Shown here: positions 1-7,801 of the stretch, one piece after another
Numbering within the stretch: the stretch's first letter is position 1
Layout: each line of letters begins with the position of its first letter
Source of the DNA: an uncultured SAR202 cluster bacterium
GTDB taxonomy: Bacteria > Chloroflexota > Dehalococcoidia > Lucifugimonadales > Lucifugimonadaceae
NCBI GenBank assembly: GCA_902620405.1
Contig: CACNIC010000001.1
Span: 62,001 to 126,000 of the forward strand
DNA: 64,000 nucleotides
Direction: 5' to 3'
The notes under the pieces: generated by a model
What the model saw: the letters and a program-made list of their open reading frames with translations, nothing else
Told to the model about the DNA's origin: nothing
Database searches by the model: none
Program-made: the position numbers and the translations under genes

Positions 1-714
1 GATGGGATTGTCTCCCTCTTTTTCTTGTAAATGTATTGGCCTTTCAACATAATTTGCAGATACCCATTCAATTTCATCATTTGTCCAATATCTCATTAAA
101 TCAGTTTGGTGAATACCTGCTTCAACCATTGATGTGCCTGACCATTTTCTATCAGCTGTCCATATTCTATCTTGTGGGCCATCATTTTTATTTATAATAG
201 TGTGCTTTACTCCATGAGTTTCAACCGCACCACAATTAATCATCATAATAGAAGATACTTCTTTGTCAGATAAATAGGCCCTTACTTTTGAATACCATGT
301 ATCGTATTCCATTTGAAATCCACAAATAGAAGGAACATTATTTTTTTCAATTGCTTCTGCCATAGGAAATACTTCATCTAAAAATAAACTTTGAGGTTTT
401 TCAGCAAAAATTGCTATTCCTTTATCAGCAGCAAAAATTATTTCATTTTTATGCTGGTTTGGGGGTATTACAAACCAAATTGCATCGACATTAACAGAGT
501 CAACCATCTCATTAAATTTATTGAAATATTTAACTCCTTTTTCATCATAATTGGGAACATAAGATTTAATCTTCTCGTTATCTAAATTTTCTTTAAATGG
601 GTCAACTAAAGCTTGAATTGAAATTAATTCCTCATCTTTTAAATCTGATAAAGCTTGCAAATGCTGAAGACCTCTTTGCCCAACACCAACTAAAGCAATT
701 TTTAATTTTTTCAT
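1..714 (-). CDS. Gfo/Idh/MocA family oxidoreductase (C-terminus cut by window edge)
   Basis: An NAD(P)-dependent sugar or polyol oxidoreductase of the Gfo/Idh/MocA family. The N-terminus has the Rossmann nucleotide-binding pattern GVGQRG, and an EKP motif follows at about residue 105, as expected for this family. The frame is open to base 1, so 238 residues are visible and the C-terminal substrate domain is incomplete. The ATG at 714-712 overlaps the stop of the upstream gene as ATGA, so the two are translationally coupled. It is the fourth gene after eda, kdgK and a membrane protein, which suggests a sugar-acid substrate. The exact substrate cannot be read from the sequence. Confidence 0.85.
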   Translation of the reverse strand, partial: MKKLKIALVGVGQRGLQHLQALSDLKDEELISIQALVDPFKENLDNEKIKSYVPNYDEKGVKYFNKFNEMVDSVNVDAIWFVIPPNQHKNEIIFAADKGIAIFAEKPQSLFLDEVFPMAEAIEKNNVPSICGFQMEYDTWYSKVRAYLSDKEVSSIMMINCGAVETHGVKHTIINKNDGPQDRIWTADRKWSGTSMVEAGIHQTDLMRYWTNDEIEWVSANYVERPIHLQEKEGDNPI

Positions 715-1250
715 TTTTTAACCTCGGTTTGTTTAAATATATTTTTTCTAAAAATATACAACGGACCAAGAAATATCGCTAAAAAAATGATGCTGAATAA
801 ATAAAATGAAATTGAAAAGGGGCTTGTTTCCCTGTTTCTGTCTAATAAATTAATTTGAAAGTTTATAGACTCCTCTTTGCCATATGAATCAGTTATAAAC
901 ATGTCAAAATACCATAATCCACTTTTTTCTAAATCAAAAACACACTTATAAATTTTTGGTTTTTGATTTGAACTAAGAGCGTATGTTTGAAATTTTTCTT
1001 CATGGAGATTTGCAATTAAGAGTAATTTTATATTTTGTGGCGCTTCCTTAAATTCAATTTCTAAGTCAAGATACCCAACCTTAGGGTCGGAAGGAAAATA
1101 TATATTTACAGAATAATTTTCAGACTCTAAGTTTTCAATTATTGTTAAATGTCTATCCGCAAAAATAAAATTTATATTTGATAAAAAAAGTATAAGAGCT
1201 AATAAAAAACCAAAAAACTTATAATTATTTTTATCTTTGTACTCTCCCAC
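711..1250 (-). CDS. Small membrane-anchored protein with a beta-sandwich-like ectodomain
   Basis: I do not recognise a specific family. The 179-residue product has a hydrophobic N-terminal segment (about residues 12-31, signal or anchor). A roughly 110-residue extracytoplasmic region follows, with alternating hydrophobic strands and a LEKSGLWYFDMFI segment reminiscent of FixH/YtkA-like Ig-type domains. A second membrane helix lies near residues 148-168, followed by a short basic cytoplasmic tail. It overlaps kdgK by 20 bases and the oxidoreductase by ATGA, so it belongs to the same operon. No catalytic motif is visible. A role in sensing, or in assembly of a membrane complex, would be speculation. 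Confidence 0.7.
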   Translation of the reverse strand: MGEYKDKNNYKFFGFLLALILFLSNINFIFADRHLTIIENLESENYSVNIYFPSDPKVGYLDLEIEFKEAPQNIKLLLIANLHEEKFQTYALSSNQKPKIYKCVFDLEKSGLWYFDMFITDSYGKEESINFQINLLDRNRETSPFSISFYLFSIIFLAIFLGPLYIFRKNIFKQTEVKK

Positions 1251-2253
1251 TTGTGTCGCCTTTAACTATTGAATTTACTTCTGACAAAGTAACCAAATTT
1301 AAGTCACCATGAATTGTGTGAGCTAACGCTGATGAAGCAACAGCAAAATTAAGCGTATCTTCAGATGACATTCCCATAAGGTTTCCATATATTATTCCCG
1401 CGGAAAATGCATCACCTCCACCAACTCTATCTACCATATGAATTGAATATTTATTTCCAACATATATATTGCCATTATCAGAGTAAATTGCAGACCAATT
1501 ATTATCACTTGCAGAAATACTTTCTCTTAAAGTAATTCCAATTTTTTTAAATCCAAAATTATCTGAAAGTTTATTTAGCACATCTCTGTATGCATCTGGA
1601 TTAAGTTCGCCGGATGTAACATCTTGATTTTCAGCAGATACACCTAAACACTTTTCTGCATCTTCTTCATTTCCTATTGCAATATCCACATATTCCATTA
1701 ATGGCTTCATGGTTGCTTGTGCATCTTGAGGTGACCATAAATTTTTTCTGTAATTCATGTCTGCACTTACTGTTATGCCCATTTCTTTAGCAGCTTTAGC
1801 AGCCTCTAAAGTTACCTCAGCTGCGGACTTTGATAATGCTGGCGTAATACCTGTGAAATGAAACCAATCAATATCGCTAAATGCTTTTTGCCAATCAACA
1901 GTGTTAGTTTTGATATCACTTATTGAGCTTTTTGCCCTATCGTAAACAACTTTAGATGCTCGCATAGCTGCGCCATGTTCTAAAAAATATAAACCCAGTC
2001 TATCCCCCTGCCTCAATATTGATGTAGTATCAATTCCAAATCCCCTAATTCTATACAAAGCTGCATCACCAACTGCGTTGTCAGGAAGAGCAGTTATAAA
2101 CTTTGTTGGAACACCAAATTGAGAAAGAGAAACAGCCACATTATATTCACCTCCGCCGTAATCTGCATCAAAGTTTTTTGCTTGCAAAATTCTTTCTTTA
2201 TTAGGCGTTGCTAGCCTCATTAATATTTCTCCTAAAGTAGCTACTTTTTTCAT
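1231..2253 (-). CDS. kdgK: 2-keto-3-deoxygluconate kinase (PfkB family)
   Basis: Phosphorylates 2-keto-3-deoxygluconate (KDG) to KDPG using ATP. The 340-residue protein has the PfkB/ribokinase layout: an N-terminal GGGEYNVA substrate and lid region, and the C-terminal signature GGGDAFSAG containing the catalytic Asp. I place the start at the ATG at 2253-2251, because AAGGAG at 2264-2259 is correctly spaced from it. A TTG three bases upstream would be too close to that site. It sits just downstream of eda, which consumes its product, so the pair forms a KDG-to-pyruvate plus glyceraldehyde-3-phosphate module. A related 2-keto-3-deoxy sugar kinase is the main alternative. Confidence 0.88.
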   Translation of the reverse strand: MKKVATLGEILMRLATPNKERILQAKNFDADYGGGEYNVAVSLSQFGVPTKFITALPDNAVGDAALYRIRGFGIDTTSILRQGDRLGLYFLEHGAAMRASKVVYDRAKSSISDIKTNTVDWQKAFSDIDWFHFTGITPALSKSAAEVTLEAAKAAKEMGITVSADMNYRKNLWSPQDAQATMKPLMEYVDIAIGNEEDAEKCLGVSAENQDVTSGELNPDAYRDVLNKLSDNFGFKKIGITLRESISASDNNWSAIYSDNGNIYVGNKYSIHMVDRVGGGDAFSAGIIYGNLMGMSSEDTLNFAVASSALAHTIHGDLNLVTLSEVNSIVKGDTSGRVQR

Positions 2254-2258
2254 CAATT

Positions 2259-2264
2259 CTCCTT
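2259..2264 (-). promoter_or_regulatory. Shine-Dalgarno site of kdgK
   Basis: AAGGAG on the minus strand, five bases before the ATG at 2253. It overlaps the stop codon of eda and decides between the ATG and the TTG immediately before it. Confidence 0.7.
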
Positions 2265-2931
2265 ATTTGATTCTATTTATAGTCTCAACAAGTTTTTTGC
2301 ACTGAGATTCTAAAAGACTCCAGTCCTTGTTCTGAATAATTTCATTTGTAAATAACTTTGACCCCATTCCAACTGAAAAAACCCCAGAACTGAGCCAATT
2401 TTTTAGACCCTCTTCTTCCATATCAACACCCCCGGTTGGCATTATCCAGCTCCATGGCATTGGAGCTAAAACTGATTTTATAAAACTCGGGCCATCTACC
2501 GAATCTGCAGGAAAAACTTTTACTACATCGCAGCCAAGTTCCTCGGCTTTAGATATTTCAGAAGGTGTTAAACACCCTGGCATGTATGGAATTTTTTTTC
2601 TATTACAGGCGATGGCAACATTTTCATTTGTCAATGGTCCTACAATAAAATTTGACCCCGATGAGATATACATGTTTGCCATTGTTTCGTCAGATATTGA
2701 CCCTGCCCCTAAAATCATATCAGGAAGATTTTTTTGACAATATTTTTCTAGCTCATTAAATACTTCAAGAGCAAAATCTCCACGATTTGTAAACTCAAGA
2801 ATTTTAATTCCCCCTTTATGAAGTGACTTCATAACATTTATAGATGTATCCGCATCCGAATTATAAAAGACAGGAACCACTTTGTTTTCACTAATGTAAT
2901 TAAGAGTTTGTAACTTGTTAAATCTTGCCAT
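2263..2931 (-). CDS. eda: 2-keto-3-deoxy-6-phosphogluconate aldolase (KDPG/KHG aldolase)
   Basis: A class I aldolase cleaving KDPG to pyruvate and glyceraldehyde-3-phosphate. The 222 residues are a normal length for the family. The EFTNR segment supplies the Glu and Arg of the active site, and CDVVKVFPA carries the Schiff-base lysine. The late GGV and VGMGSKLF segments form the phosphate-binding end of the barrel. The start is supported by an AAGGAAG ribosome site just upstream. It is the first gene of the eda-kdgK operon and is divergent from an HpcH/HpaI aldolase. It could also act on 4-hydroxy-2-oxoglutarate, as Eda enzymes often do. Confidence 0.92.
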   Translation of the reverse strand: MARFNKLQTLNYISENKVVPVFYNSDADTSINVMKSLHKGGIKILEFTNRGDFALEVFNELEKYCQKNLPDMILGAGSISDETMANMYISSGSNFIVGPLTNENVAIACNRKKIPYMPGCLTPSEISKAEELGCDVVKVFPADSVDGPSFIKSVLAPMPWSWIMPTGGVDMEEEGLKNWLSSGVFSVGMGSKLFTNEIIQNKDWSLLESQCKKLVETINRIK

Positions 2932-3020
2932 AGCTTCCTTTTACTTACTTCTTAGAGTAATCTATATTTTCTAAATAAACTTGATACATAATACAACTAT
3001 TCAACAAAATAATTAATAAA

Positions 3021-3818
3021 ATGAAAAAAAATATTGCTAAAGAAAAAATAAAAAATGGAATTCCTTCAATTGGTACATGGGTTTCTAGCGGGAATCCTTT
3101 AGTTTGCGAAACTCTTGCTACAAGCGGAATAGATTGGATAAATATTGAATGCGAACATAGCTCAATTGATTTAGGAGAGTTAGTTCACTGTTTCAGAGCT
3201 GTAGAGCATTCAAATATTCCGGTATTTGTAAGAGTGGCTGGAAGCGACCCATTAATAATTAAGAGGGTTATAGACTCTGGTGCACTTGGAATAGTTGTGC
3301 CAGATGTAAAAAATGCTGAAGAAGCTAAGAGAGCAGTTGACGCATGCAGGTATCCTCCTGTTGGAACAAGAGGAATTGGTGCAACAAGACCTAATGCAAT
3401 ATATCCCGATTACATGGATCACGCCAATGAAGAAATATGTGTGGTTATAATGATTGAGGATATAAATGCTGTAAACCAAATTGATTCAATAATGGAAGTC
3501 GAGGGTGTTGACGTTGTATTTATTGGCCCAAATGATTTGGCAGCAACACTAGATGTTCCTTTGGGAATGAACAATCAGCACCCTAAGCACGTTGATGCTG
3601 TAAATAAAGTTCTTGAGGCTGGCAAAAGACATAATATTCCAACAGGCATACACTGCGGTTCACCAGAAGAAGTGATCGAACGGATTGAACAAGGGCATTT
3701 ATGGATGCCATTAATGTCTGAATTAGCATTGATGCGCACATCTTTTGCGTCTTCAATGAAACAAATAAAAGAAAATAGTAAATCCTCAAACTTAAAATCT
3801 GACGGAAAATTTTATTAA
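3021..3818 (+). CDS. HpcH/HpaI family class II aldolase
   Basis: A metal-dependent pyruvate aldolase of the HpcH/HpaI family (2-keto-3-deoxyglucarate or 2,4-dihydroxyhept-2-enedioate aldolase type). Visible active-site elements are the catalytic His in ECEHSSID, the Arg in VFVRVAG, the metal-binding Glu in VIMIEDI and the metal-binding Asp in FIGPNDLAA. The length of 265 residues is typical. It is transcribed divergently from eda-kdgK with an 89-base gap, and its stop shares TTAA with the convergent MidA-type gene. The context suggests cleavage of a 2-keto-3-deoxy sugar acid to pyruvate plus an aldehyde. The substrate is not determined. Confidence 0.88.
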   Translation: MKKNIAKEKIKNGIPSIGTWVSSGNPLVCETLATSGIDWINIECEHSSIDLGELVHCFRAVEHSNIPVFVRVAGSDPLIIKRVIDSGALGIVVPDVKNAEEAKRAVDACRYPPVGTRGIGATRPNAIYPDYMDHANEEICVVIMIEDINAVNQIDSIMEVEGVDVVFIGPNDLAATLDVPLGMNNQHPKHVDAVNKVLEAGKRHNIPTGIHCGSPEEVIERIEQGHLWMPLMSELALMRTSFASSMKQIKENSKSSNLKSDGKFY

Positions 3819-4831
3819 TTTTGAAGACACGTTGGTTGAAATTTTAGATCAGGCTTCTCATGAAAATAAACATTAAATCCTCCTAGCCCTTCAGGATTAA
3901 CTAAAGAAATCAAGCCCCTTTTTTCATTTTCAGGTGCTTCATCAAAAAGTTTTTTGAAACCATTTTTTATTAAAAATTTTTCTTGAGATGTGTTGCCTAT
4001 TTCAATGAATCCGCTCATAGACAAATATTTATTTAGAAGATTAAAATTTACATCACAAGTTATGTCTTTATTGCCAACATTTTCTAATATATTTTTATTC
4101 ATTGAGTGTTTAGAATAACAACGTACAAATCCATTTGGATTCTTGAAAAATAATTTGTTCCAATCATTAAAGCCATAATCAATTGTTATCATAATGCAAT
4201 TATTAAAAAATGATGATAATTTTGCACATATCAAATCAATATTTTCTATTATTTCTATTTTGGAACCATCAGGAATTTTTGAAATTATTTCTTTATTTAA
4301 AAAATTAAAGTTTTCGACTTTTTTATTTATTTCTGTAAGGTTATCCTCTTTAAATTCTATGAATAATTTTTTTATTTCACCTTCTAGTTTTATAAATCTA
4401 TTAAATGGTAAGGCGTCAAAAAATTCATTCGAAATTATACAGCCGTAGTTAGATTTGAAGTCAACATTCAATAAATCGTCTCCATAAATTCTATCAATAT
4501 TTAGATAAACAATAGAGTTAAAAAATTTCTTATTCCTTGATGCTGATTCTAATATATCCTTTTTTAACTTTCCTTCGTTACCACCTACTTCTACAATAAC
4601 GAACTGTCTCGGATTTTGATAATAATCCCAGACTTCTTGAAGTTGTTTACAGAATATTTTACCGAAAGACTCATGCGTTATAGGGCTAGTAATAAAATCT
4701 CTTGAAATACTTGAATTATTATAATAACCAAATTGTTTATCGTATAAACATGAATTGATAAAATGAGCGTAATCTACAATTTTTGAATCAGAAAAAATTT
4801 TATTTATTAATTCTTTATTTTCTGTTTTCAA
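3815..4831 (-). CDS. MidA/NDUFAF7-type SAM-dependent methyltransferase (DUF185)
   Basis: A class I methyltransferase of the MidA family; the mitochondrial member NDUFAF7 methylates an arginine of a complex I subunit. Family landmarks include the N-terminal region with FGYYNN and DFITSPITHESFG, the SAM-binding VEVGGNEGKL and the conserved SNEFFDALPFNRF. The SAM loop is unusual: the expected E-x-GPG-x-G reads EVGGNEG. The 338 residues are slightly short for the family. The gene overlaps citrate synthase by 17 bases and ends the long rpoB-to-MidA minus-strand run. The target protein is unknown, and no complex I gene is in the window. Confidence 0.8.
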   Translation of the reverse strand: MKTENKELINKIFSDSKIVDYAHFINSCLYDKQFGYYNNSSISRDFITSPITHESFGKIFCKQLQEVWDYYQNPRQFVIVEVGGNEGKLKKDILESASRNKKFFNSIVYLNIDRIYGDDLLNVDFKSNYGCIISNEFFDALPFNRFIKLEGEIKKLFIEFKEDNLTEINKKVENFNFLNKEIISKIPDGSKIEIIENIDLICAKLSSFFNNCIMITIDYGFNDWNKLFFKNPNGFVRCYSKHSMNKNILENVGNKDITCDVNFNLLNKYLSMSGFIEIGNTSQEKFLIKNGFKKLFDEAPENEKRGLISLVNPEGLGGFNVYFHEKPDLKFQPTCLQN

Positions 4832-5954
4832 TTGGAATATATTCCTGTTGATGTTCTCCTGTGTAGCTTAGTAGGGGTCTGAGTAAAATGTTATTTTTAT
4901 ACTGTTCTAAAACCTGAATAGTCCATCCTGGAATTCTGCCAACTGCAAAAATTGGAACAAATAAATCGGTTGGAATCCCTAGAAGATGATAAATAACTCC
5001 TGCGAAGAAATCTACATTAGCATGTATCCCTCTTCTTTGATAAGGCTTCATGGCATCCATTACCGCTACTAATATTTCATACCAACTCGGATCACCTTTT
5101 TCTTGGCTTAAAAACTTAACCCCTTCTTGCAATTGTGCTGCCCTTGGGTCTTCGGCTTTATAGACTCTATGGCCAAAACCCATAACTCTTTCACCTGATT
5201 TTTGAAGATTCTTTACATAATCTTTGGCATTTTCAGGTGAGCCTACCTCCTTAACCATTTTCATTACATTTTCTGCTGCACCTCCATGAGAAGGCCCCGA
5301 TAATACAGAAATTCCGGTTGTAATTGCACTATGCAGATCAGCTTGGGTGCCTGCGCAAACCCTTGCAGCAAAAGCAGATGCGTTTGATCCGTGATCAGCA
5401 TGAACAATAAAATCTTTATCCATTAATGATGCTGTGCTGTCACTAGGAATTTCTCCATCAAGCATATAAATAAAGTTTGCTGCATGTGATAATTCTTTGC
5501 TAGGTTCTATAGGGTCTTTCCCGCCCCTTATTGCATTATGTGCCATAACAATAGTTGGAACTTGCGATGTAAGCCTTATCCCTTTTCTCATTGTGGCATC
5601 GTAACTTTTATCTGAAGCTTCTTCATCAAAAGCTGAAAGTGCAGAAACAGCTGTTCTTAAAACATCCATTGGATGGGATTCTTTGATTGATCTAATAATA
5701 TCAATAATTTTTGAAGGTATTTCTCGGGACTCTTTTAGAGACTTATTAAATGCATCAAGCTCATTCTTTGTTGGCAATTTACCATAAAGTAGGAGATAAG
5801 AAACTTCTTCAAATGAGGATTTTTCTGAAAGGTCATGAATATTGTATCCCCTGTACTCTAAAACACCTTCTTTTCCATTTATATATGTTGTTTTGGTCCT
5901 ATCAAAATAAACATTGTTAAGTCCCCTATGTATTTTTATATCTTCATCGCTCAT
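4815..5954 (-). CDS. gltA: Citrate synthase
   Basis: Condenses acetyl-CoA with oxaloacetate at the entry of the TCA cycle. The 379 residues match the short bacterial type II-like citrate/methylcitrate synthases rather than the longer Gram-negative form. The active-site His residues lie in GPSHGGAAEN and GFGHRVYK, and the catalytic Asp is in HANVDFFAG. The C-terminal FAVGRIPGWTIQVLEQ is a strong family signature. It starts three bases after the thrS stop and overlaps the methyltransferase gene, consistent with one transcript. 2-Methylcitrate synthase activity cannot be excluded on sequence alone. Confidence 0.93.
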   Translation of the reverse strand: MSDEDIKIHRGLNNVYFDRTKTTYINGKEGVLEYRGYNIHDLSEKSSFEEVSYLLLYGKLPTKNELDAFNKSLKESREIPSKIIDIIRSIKESHPMDVLRTAVSALSAFDEEASDKSYDATMRKGIRLTSQVPTIVMAHNAIRGGKDPIEPSKELSHAANFIYMLDGEIPSDSTASLMDKDFIVHADHGSNASAFAARVCAGTQADLHSAITTGISVLSGPSHGGAAENVMKMVKEVGSPENAKDYVKNLQKSGERVMGFGHRVYKAEDPRAAQLQEGVKFLSQEKGDPSWYEILVAVMDAMKPYQRRGIHANVDFFAGVIYHLLGIPTDLFVPIFAVGRIPGWTIQVLEQYKNNILLRPLLSYTGEHQQEYIPIENRK

Positions 5955-5957
5955 AAT

Positions 5958-7712
5958 TTATATCTCCTCAAGAACAGCTTTAAGACCATCGTCATTATTA
6001 ATTTTTGAATTTTCTTCGAATACCTGTATTAGAGATTCATTTTTAATATCATTTAAATTTTTTCCATTTCTAAGTCTAATGGTTAATGAATTATTTTCAA
6101 CCTCTTTGTCACCAATAATTATCATTAGAGGAATCTTCATTTGTTGAGCTTTTCTGATCTTATTGTTAAACCTGTCATTTGAAAGATCCGCTTTTCCTCT
6201 AAGTCCTTTAGAAACTAATTTGTTTTCTATGTTTTTACAATGTTCAAAGTGATTTTCTGATACAGGAATAAGAGAAAACTGATCAGGTGATAACCAGAAA
6301 GGAAAAGATCCCCCAAAATGCTCAATCAATATTCCAAAAAATCTTTCCAATGATCCAAATATAGCCCTGTGTATAAGTACTACATTTTCTTTGTCGCCAT
6401 CTTTATTAATATAGTTAAGACCAAATTTTTCTGAAGCAAAGAAGTCCAGCTGTACAGTCCCCAATTGCCATTCTCTTTCTAAAGCGTCTGGTACAGTAAT
6501 ATCTATTTTAGGTCCATAAAAAGCCCCCTCTCCATCTTGAATAGAAAATTCCATGCCTGATTTTTCAAGTATGCTTTTCATAACTGATTCAGAATGATCC
6601 CACATATCATCGTTTCCGGTTCTATTTTCCGGCCTTAGGGAAAGATAAAAAGTGGGTTTTTCAAATCCAAAATCTTCATAAACTTCTTGTAGAAGATTTA
6701 AAAAACTTAATATCTCAGCTTCAATCTGATCTTTGGTACAAAAAATGTGTGAATCATCTTGAGAAAAAGATTTTACTCTAGTCAAGCCATGAGAGACCCC
6801 AGACCTTTCATTTCTGTGAAGTCTTCCAAAATCAGCATATCTTATAGGTAAATCTTTATATGAGTGTAACCTTGATCTAAATAAGAGATAATGAGAGGGG
6901 CAGTTCATGGGTTTAATTCCCATTTTATTTTCATCATTTTCTGTAAAAAACATATTTTCTTGAAAATGGCTTGAGTGTCCAGATAAATCCCATAGTTTTG
7001 AACTAAAAATCTGAGGTGTGATTACTTCTTGGTAGCCATACTTCTTATATTTCTCTCTCATATAATTTGTTAATTCGTTCATTATGAATGTTCCCTTAGG
7101 AAGAAAAAATGGCATTGCCGGTGAAAACTCATCAAAATAAAAAAGGTCTAAACTCACACCTAATTTTCTATGATCTCTTTTTGCAGCTAATTCTAATTTT
7201 TCTAAATACTTTTTTTGCTCTTCCTTTGATTCCCACGCAGTCCCATAGACTCTTTGAAGCATTTTATTTTTTTCATCACCTTTCCAATATGCACCAGCAA
7301 CATCTAATAATTTAAATGCTTTTATTTTATTCGTACTATCAACATGGCCTCCCTTGCATATATCTTCCCAACTTTCATGGCTCCAAATAGTTAATTTTTC
7401 ATTTTTCGGTATACCTTTAATTATTTCTAATTTGTATTCTTGCCCATAAAATCTTTTTATGGCATCATCTCTTGATACTACTTCTCCAGTAAATTTCCTT
7501 TTTGATTTGATGATTTTTTTCATCTCTCTTTCAATATCTTTAAAGTCATCTTTTGAGAGTTGTTTCGGACAGTCAAAGTCATAATAAAAGCCATCAGATG
7601 TAGGAGGCCCAATTCCAATTTTTGTTCCTGGAAAAATATTCATCACAGCTTCAGCCATGATGTGTGCAGCAGAGTGCCTTATATTAAATCTTAATTTTTC
7701 TAAATCTTCCAT
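5958..7712 (-). CDS. thrS: Threonyl-tRNA synthetase, without the N-terminal TGS domain
   Basis: Charges tRNA-Thr. The protein begins almost directly in the editing domain: HSAAH at residues 13-17 and the second editing motif CKGGH near residue 120. The class II catalytic core follows, with PMNCPSH (zinc Cys), motif 2 around HRNERSGVSHGLTR and motif 3 around HRAIFGSLERF. The anticodon-binding domain is at the end. At 584 residues it is about 55 shorter than the usual enzyme because the N-terminal TGS domain is absent. No start other than the ATG at 7712 preserves HSAAH. The ATG lies only three bases from the CCA end of the upstream tRNA-Val and has no ribosome site outside the tRNA. Confidence 0.95.
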   Translation of the reverse strand: MEDLEKLRFNIRHSAAHIMAEAVMNIFPGTKIGIGPPTSDGFYYDFDCPKQLSKDDFKDIEREMKKIIKSKRKFTGEVVSRDDAIKRFYGQEYKLEIIKGIPKNEKLTIWSHESWEDICKGGHVDSTNKIKAFKLLDVAGAYWKGDEKNKMLQRVYGTAWESKEEQKKYLEKLELAAKRDHRKLGVSLDLFYFDEFSPAMPFFLPKGTFIMNELTNYMREKYKKYGYQEVITPQIFSSKLWDLSGHSSHFQENMFFTENDENKMGIKPMNCPSHYLLFRSRLHSYKDLPIRYADFGRLHRNERSGVSHGLTRVKSFSQDDSHIFCTKDQIEAEILSFLNLLQEVYEDFGFEKPTFYLSLRPENRTGNDDMWDHSESVMKSILEKSGMEFSIQDGEGAFYGPKIDITVPDALEREWQLGTVQLDFFASEKFGLNYINKDGDKENVVLIHRAIFGSLERFFGILIEHFGGSFPFWLSPDQFSLIPVSENHFEHCKNIENKLVSKGLRGKADLSNDRFNNKIRKAQQMKIPLMIIIGDKEVENNSLTIRLRNGKNLNDIKNESLIQVFEENSKINNDDGLKAVLEEI

Positions 7713-7715
7713 ATT

Positions 7716-7792
7716 TGGTGGGCGATGAAGGATTCGAACCTACGACCTCAGCGATGTCAACGCTGCGCTCTAACCAACTGAGCTAATCGCCC
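7716..7792 (-). tRNA. tRNA-Val (anticodon GAC), CCA encoded
   Basis: A complete cloverleaf on the minus strand. The acceptor arm is GGGCGAT/ATCGCCC with discriminator A and a genome-encoded CCA at 7718-7716. The anticodon stem is CAGCG/CGCTG with the seven-base loop TTGACAT, giving anticodon GAC. GGTTCGAATCC forms the T arm. It lies nine bases after the rpoC stop and three bases before the thrS start, so it is probably excised from a protein-coding transcript. Confidence 0.95.
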
Positions 7793-7801
7793 ATAACTAA
7801 T

